DNA of 7,265 nt from Chloroflexia bacterium (GTDB lineage Bacteria > Chloroflexota > Chloroflexia > QHBQ01 > JADMIH01): positions 1 to 7,265 of the forward strand of contig JAICKM010000351.1 of the NCBI GenBank assembly GCA_025927935.1, written 5' to 3'. Of the stretch, positions 4,887-7,265 are shown one piece after another. The notes below the pieces were generated by a model. That model did no database searches, was not told the DNA's origin, and was given only the letters and a program-made list of their open reading frames with translations. A program made the translations under genes and the position numbers. Each line of letters starts with the position of its first letter. The stretch's first letter is position 1.

Positions 4887-5510
4887 ATGAGCAGTGAACG
4901 CTATCCCGGCGCCGACAGCCTGGCCCAGCGCGGCCACTGGGACGAGGCCACGCGCCGCGTGATCATGGACCGGGTGCATAACGTGCCGCCGTACCGCTAC
5001 TTCGCGGGCCACTGGCGGGCCACGCTGGAGGCGCTCTGTGCGCGGGTGATCCCGCAGGATGACCGGCGCCCGGAGGACCGGGTGCCGCTGGCGCCCTGGA
5101 TCGACGCTCGCTGCTACCAGCACACGATTTCGGGCTTCCGCTTCGAGGACATGCCGCCCGACGAGGTGGCCTGGGAGTGGGGCTTGCAGGGGCTGGACCA
5201 GGTGGCCCAGGCGCTGCACCAGGCCGATTTTGTGGACCTGGACGGGCCGCGCCAGGACGCGGTGCTGGAGGCGGTTCGCGGCGGCAACCCGCCCGGCGAG
5301 GTCTGGAGCCGGATGCCGGTGCGCCGCTGGTGGGTCTATATCGCGCTGCGCCAGATCACCGGCGTCTATTACGCGCACCCGCGCGCCTGGGACGAGATCG
5401 GCTTCGGCGGCCCGGCCTACCCGCGCGGTTATTTTGCGTTGAACAACGGCGCGCCGGAACCCTGGGAGGCCCGCGAGGCCCCGGACGGCACGCGGAGGAA
5501 TCGGCGGTGA
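4887..5510 (+). CDS. Gluconate 2-dehydrogenase subunit 3 family protein
   Basis: The 207-residue protein matches the small-subunit family that accompanies GMC dehydrogenases (gluconate 2-dehydrogenase subunit 3; the same role as the gamma subunit of bacterial FAD-glucose dehydrogenase). Visible family features are TLEALCARVIPQDDR (46-60) and the closing block YYAHPRAWDEIGFGGPAYPR (161-180) followed by GY. In known complexes this subunit binds the flavoprotein and, through its own Tat signal, carries it across the membrane. Here the N-terminus (MSSERYPGADSLAQRGHWDE) has neither a twin-arginine motif followed by a hydrophobic stretch nor a Sec signal, so the protein probably stays in the cytoplasm. 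GGAAGGAG at 4871-4878 lies 8 bases before the ATG. The gene starts 2 bases after the membrane protein stop and overlaps the next gene by four bases (GTGA), indicating one operon. Confidence 0.85.
   Translation: MSSERYPGADSLAQRGHWDEATRRVIMDRVHNVPPYRYFAGHWRATLEALCARVIPQDDRRPEDRVPLAPWIDARCYQHTISGFRFEDMPPDEVAWEWGLQGLDQVAQALHQADFVDLDGPRQDAVLEAVRGGNPPGEVWSRMPVRRWWVYIALRQITGVYYAHPRAWDEIGFGGPAYPRGYFALNNGAPEPWEAREAPDGTRRNRR
5494..5510 (+). promoter_or_regulatory. Ribosome binding site and GTGA start/stop overlap deciding the GMC gene start
   Basis: GGAGG (5494-5498) lies 8 bases before GTG (5507-5509), which overlaps the TGA stop (5508-5510) of the subunit 3 gene. This favours the GTG start over the later in-frame ATG at 5555. 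It implies translational coupling of the two subunits, which would help keep them in equal amounts. Confidence 0.75.
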
Positions 5511-7171
5511 AATTACACGTACATCTGTCGTCGGACTGGGTGCTGGAAACCGAGATGCGGGAATACCGGCCCGGCGAGGAAGTCGACTTTTGCATCATCG
5601 GCACGGGGGCCGGGGGCGGGGTGCTGGCCCAGCGGCTGGCTCGCTACGGCTTCTCGGTGGTGGCGCTCGACGCCGGGCCGTGGCACGACACCGAGACCGA
5701 CATGGTGTCCGACGAGGCCGGGTCGGGGCCGCTCTACTGGAACGACCTGCGCATCACCGGCGGCAGCGAGCCGCTGGAACTGGGCGCGAACAACTCCGGC
5801 AAGGGCGTGGGCGGCAGCACCATCCACTACGCGGGGTTCTGCCCGCGCTTCCACCCCTCGGATTTCCGGGTGTACACGCAGGACGGCGTGGCCGCCGACT
5901 GGCCCATCGCCTACGAGGACATCGAGCCGTATTACACGCAGATGGAGCGCGAGTATCCCGTGTCCGGCCCGGCCTATTATCCCTGGGGCAAACCGCACAG
6001 CTACCCCTATGCGCCGCTGGAGGCGGGCACGGCGGGCCAGCAGTTGATCCGCGGCTGCACGCGGCTGGGCATCCCGGTGGTGGCGGGCGGGCCGGTGGCG
6101 ATCCCGGCGGGGCGCGTGGGCAAGCGCCCGCACTGTATCATGCGCGGCTTCTGCCTGCTGGGCTGCAAAGTGGGCGCCAAGAGCAGCACCATGGTCAGCC
6201 ACCTGCCCGACGCCATCGCCCACGGGGCGGAGATCCGCACGCGCTGCATGGCCTATGAGGTGCCGGTGGACGGCGCGGGCCGGGTGACGGGCGTGCGCTA
6301 CTACCGCACCGACGATAACGGCAAGGTGCACGACGAGCAGCAGCGGGCGCGCGCCGTGGTCGTGGCCGGCTACTCCATCGAGACGCCGCGCCTGCTGCTC
6401 AACTCGACTTCGGCGCGGTTCCCCGCCGGGCTGGCGAATACCAGCGGCAAGGTCGGCAAGTACCTGATGGCGCAGGCCGGGCCGGTGGTCTGGGGCCGCT
6501 TCGACGAGCCGATCCGCCAGTACAAGGCGCCGCCCGCCTGCGCCTGCACCGAGGAGTTCTACGAGACCGACCCGCGTAACGACTTCGTGCGCGGCTACGC
6601 GCTCCAGACGGTCAGCCCCTTGCCCATCGCTATGGCCCATGTGCTGACCGAGGACGGCATGTTCGGCGCGGACCTGCGGGCGGCCATGCAGGACTACAAC
6701 CATTACGCGGCCCTCGGCGTACTGGGCGAGATCCTGCCCGACGAGCGCAACTATGTTTCGATCCACCCGACGGCCAAGGACAGCCAGGGCATCCCGGTGG
6801 CCTATGCCCACTTCAACCTGTTCGAGAACGACAAGCGCATGATCCGCGCCGGCGTCGCCAAAGCGCAAGAGGTGCTGACGGCGGCGGGCGCCCGCACCAC
6901 GCACCATGTCTACCGCTACGCGCACCTGGTGGGCACCTGCCGCATGGGCTTCACGCCGCAGGACTCGGTGGTCGACCAGTGGTGCCGCAGTTGGGACGTG
7001 CCCAACCTGTTTATCTGTGACGGCAGCGTGCTGCCCACGCAGGGGTCGTCGAACCCGGCGCTGACCATCTCCGCGCTGGCGGCGCGCATGGCCGGCTGGG
7101 TGCGCACGGCGGCGCGGCGGGGCGACCTGGCGCAGCGCCCGCAACCCGCGGCCACAGGAGGAGGAGGCTGA
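5507..7171 (+). CDS. GMC-family FAD dehydrogenase (gluconate/glucose/alcohol dehydrogenase large subunit type)
   Basis: The protein is a full-length 554-residue GMC oxidoreductase, a flavoprotein family that oxidises sugars and alcohols. The FAD-binding Rossmann motif GTGAGGG is at 32-38, with D55 closing the second strand (VVALDAG). GKGVGGST at 98-105 matches the first GMC signature. The C-terminal region has HLVGTCRMG, where H473 corresponds to the active-site His of glucose oxidase, and GSSNPALTISALAAR, where N516 takes the second active-site position (a His-Asn pair, as in choline oxidase). A cysteine motif C210-x5-C216-x3-C220 precedes GAKSST. Its spacing matches, as I recall, the [3Fe-4S] ligands of the bacterial FAD-glucose dehydrogenase catalytic subunit, which suggests electrons leave by an Fe-S centre rather than directly to oxygen. 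There is no signal peptide. It overlaps the subunit 3 gene by four bases, so the two products very likely form a complex. The substrate cannot be read from the sequence. The tail is Gly/Ala-rich. Confidence 0.9.
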   Translation: MKLHVHLSSDWVLETEMREYRPGEEVDFCIIGTGAGGGVLAQRLARYGFSVVALDAGPWHDTETDMVSDEAGSGPLYWNDLRITGGSEPLELGANNSGKGVGGSTIHYAGFCPRFHPSDFRVYTQDGVAADWPIAYEDIEPYYTQMEREYPVSGPAYYPWGKPHSYPYAPLEAGTAGQQLIRGCTRLGIPVVAGGPVAIPAGRVGKRPHCIMRGFCLLGCKVGAKSSTMVSHLPDAIAHGAEIRTRCMAYEVPVDGAGRVTGVRYYRTDDNGKVHDEQQRARAVVVAGYSIETPRLLLNSTSARFPAGLANTSGKVGKYLMAQAGPVVWGRFDEPIRQYKAPPACACTEEFYETDPRNDFVRGYALQTVSPLPIAMAHVLTEDGMFGADLRAAMQDYNHYAALGVLGEILPDERNYVSIHPTAKDSQGIPVAYAHFNLFENDKRMIRAGVAKAQEVLTAAGARTTHHVYRYAHLVGTCRMGFTPQDSVVDQWCRSWDVPNLFICDGSVLPTQGSSNPALTISALAARMAGWVRTAARRGDLAQRPQPAATGGGG

Positions 7172-7174
7172 CCC

Positions 7175-7265
7175 ATGTTAGGACTAATCAAAGCTCGCGC
7201 GCCCGAATGGCGGGCCGTACTGCGCTGGATCGTGCACTCCTGGCGGCGGCCCGGCGGGGCCGCGG
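7175..7265 (+). CDS. Start of an unidentified gene (3' truncated by the window)
   Basis: An ATG at 7175 lies 3 bases after the GMC stop and 7 bases after a very strong purine-rich ribosome binding site, AGGAGGAGGAGG (7156-7167). Thirty codons are visible, starting MLGLIKARAPEWRAVLRW and remaining open to the window edge. The segment is basic and Trp/Arg-rich with no recognisable motif. The spacing says it is the fourth gene of the same operon, so it may encode another component of the dehydrogenase system or a downstream enzyme; nothing more can be said. Confidence 0.7.
   Translation, partial: MLGLIKARAPEWRAVLRWIVHSWRRPGGAA

Noticed and set aside
5177..5506. In-frame upstream extension of the GMC gene inside the subunit 3 gene
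   Set aside because: It has low-complexity Gly/Ala/Arg/Pro composition and overlaps a real gene. The GTG at 5507 with its GGAGG site gives a normal GMC N-terminus.
5513..7144. A 543-codon open frame on the minus strand opposite the GMC gene
   Set aside because: It is rich in His, Arg, Ala and Gly with no domain motif, and lies opposite a gene with intact GMC motifs. This is a typical antisense shadow in GC-rich DNA.

Overview
The window is very GC-rich, and all credible genes lie on the + strand. Two kinds of intergenic repeat are abundant: runs of a GTGCTGA-like heptamer, and the inverted repeat whose spurious translation reads CHSERSEES. Together with the gene families present, they suggest a Chloroflexota-type environmental bacterium. 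That assignment is an inference from style, not from a marker gene.

Layout. (1) 1-1425: the 3' end of a large FAD/Fe-S oxidase of the D-lactate/glycolate dehydrogenase type. Its last ferredoxin cysteine and both C-terminal CCG motifs are visible. Ten bases later comes a 109-residue protein resembling the encapsulated ferritin (EncFtn) family. (2) 1426-1543: a short spacer with a hairpin and an AT-rich, promoter-like stretch. (3) 1544-3298: a complete TPP/FAD-dependent pyruvate oxidase-type enzyme. (4) 3299-3912: a repeat-rich spacer holding heptamer tandem repeats, a 13-bp-stem palindrome, a small probable single-span membrane protein (3492-3701) and two copies of the CHSERSEES inverted repeat. 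(5) 3913-7265: a tight operon of four genes. These are an 8-span membrane protein made of two ungapped copies of one 4-span module, a gluconate 2-dehydrogenase subunit 3 family protein, a GMC flavoprotein dehydrogenase with a probable Fe-S cysteine motif, and the first 30 codons of an unidentified gene.

How the genes may work together. The first block could oxidise a 2-hydroxyacid such as D-lactate to pyruvate, and the pyruvate oxidase could then convert pyruvate to acetate and CO2. Both steps would feed electrons to quinone or oxygen, and the ferritin-like protein could handle iron or peroxide stress. The second block looks like a GMC dehydrogenase with its small subunit. It lacks the usual Tat signal and the usual cytochrome c subunit in this window, and the duplicated membrane protein is the obvious candidate for anchor or electron acceptor. 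That membrane protein is the least familiar item here and the best candidate for something undescribed. No RNA genes, CRISPR arrays, transposase genes or replication origins were seen.
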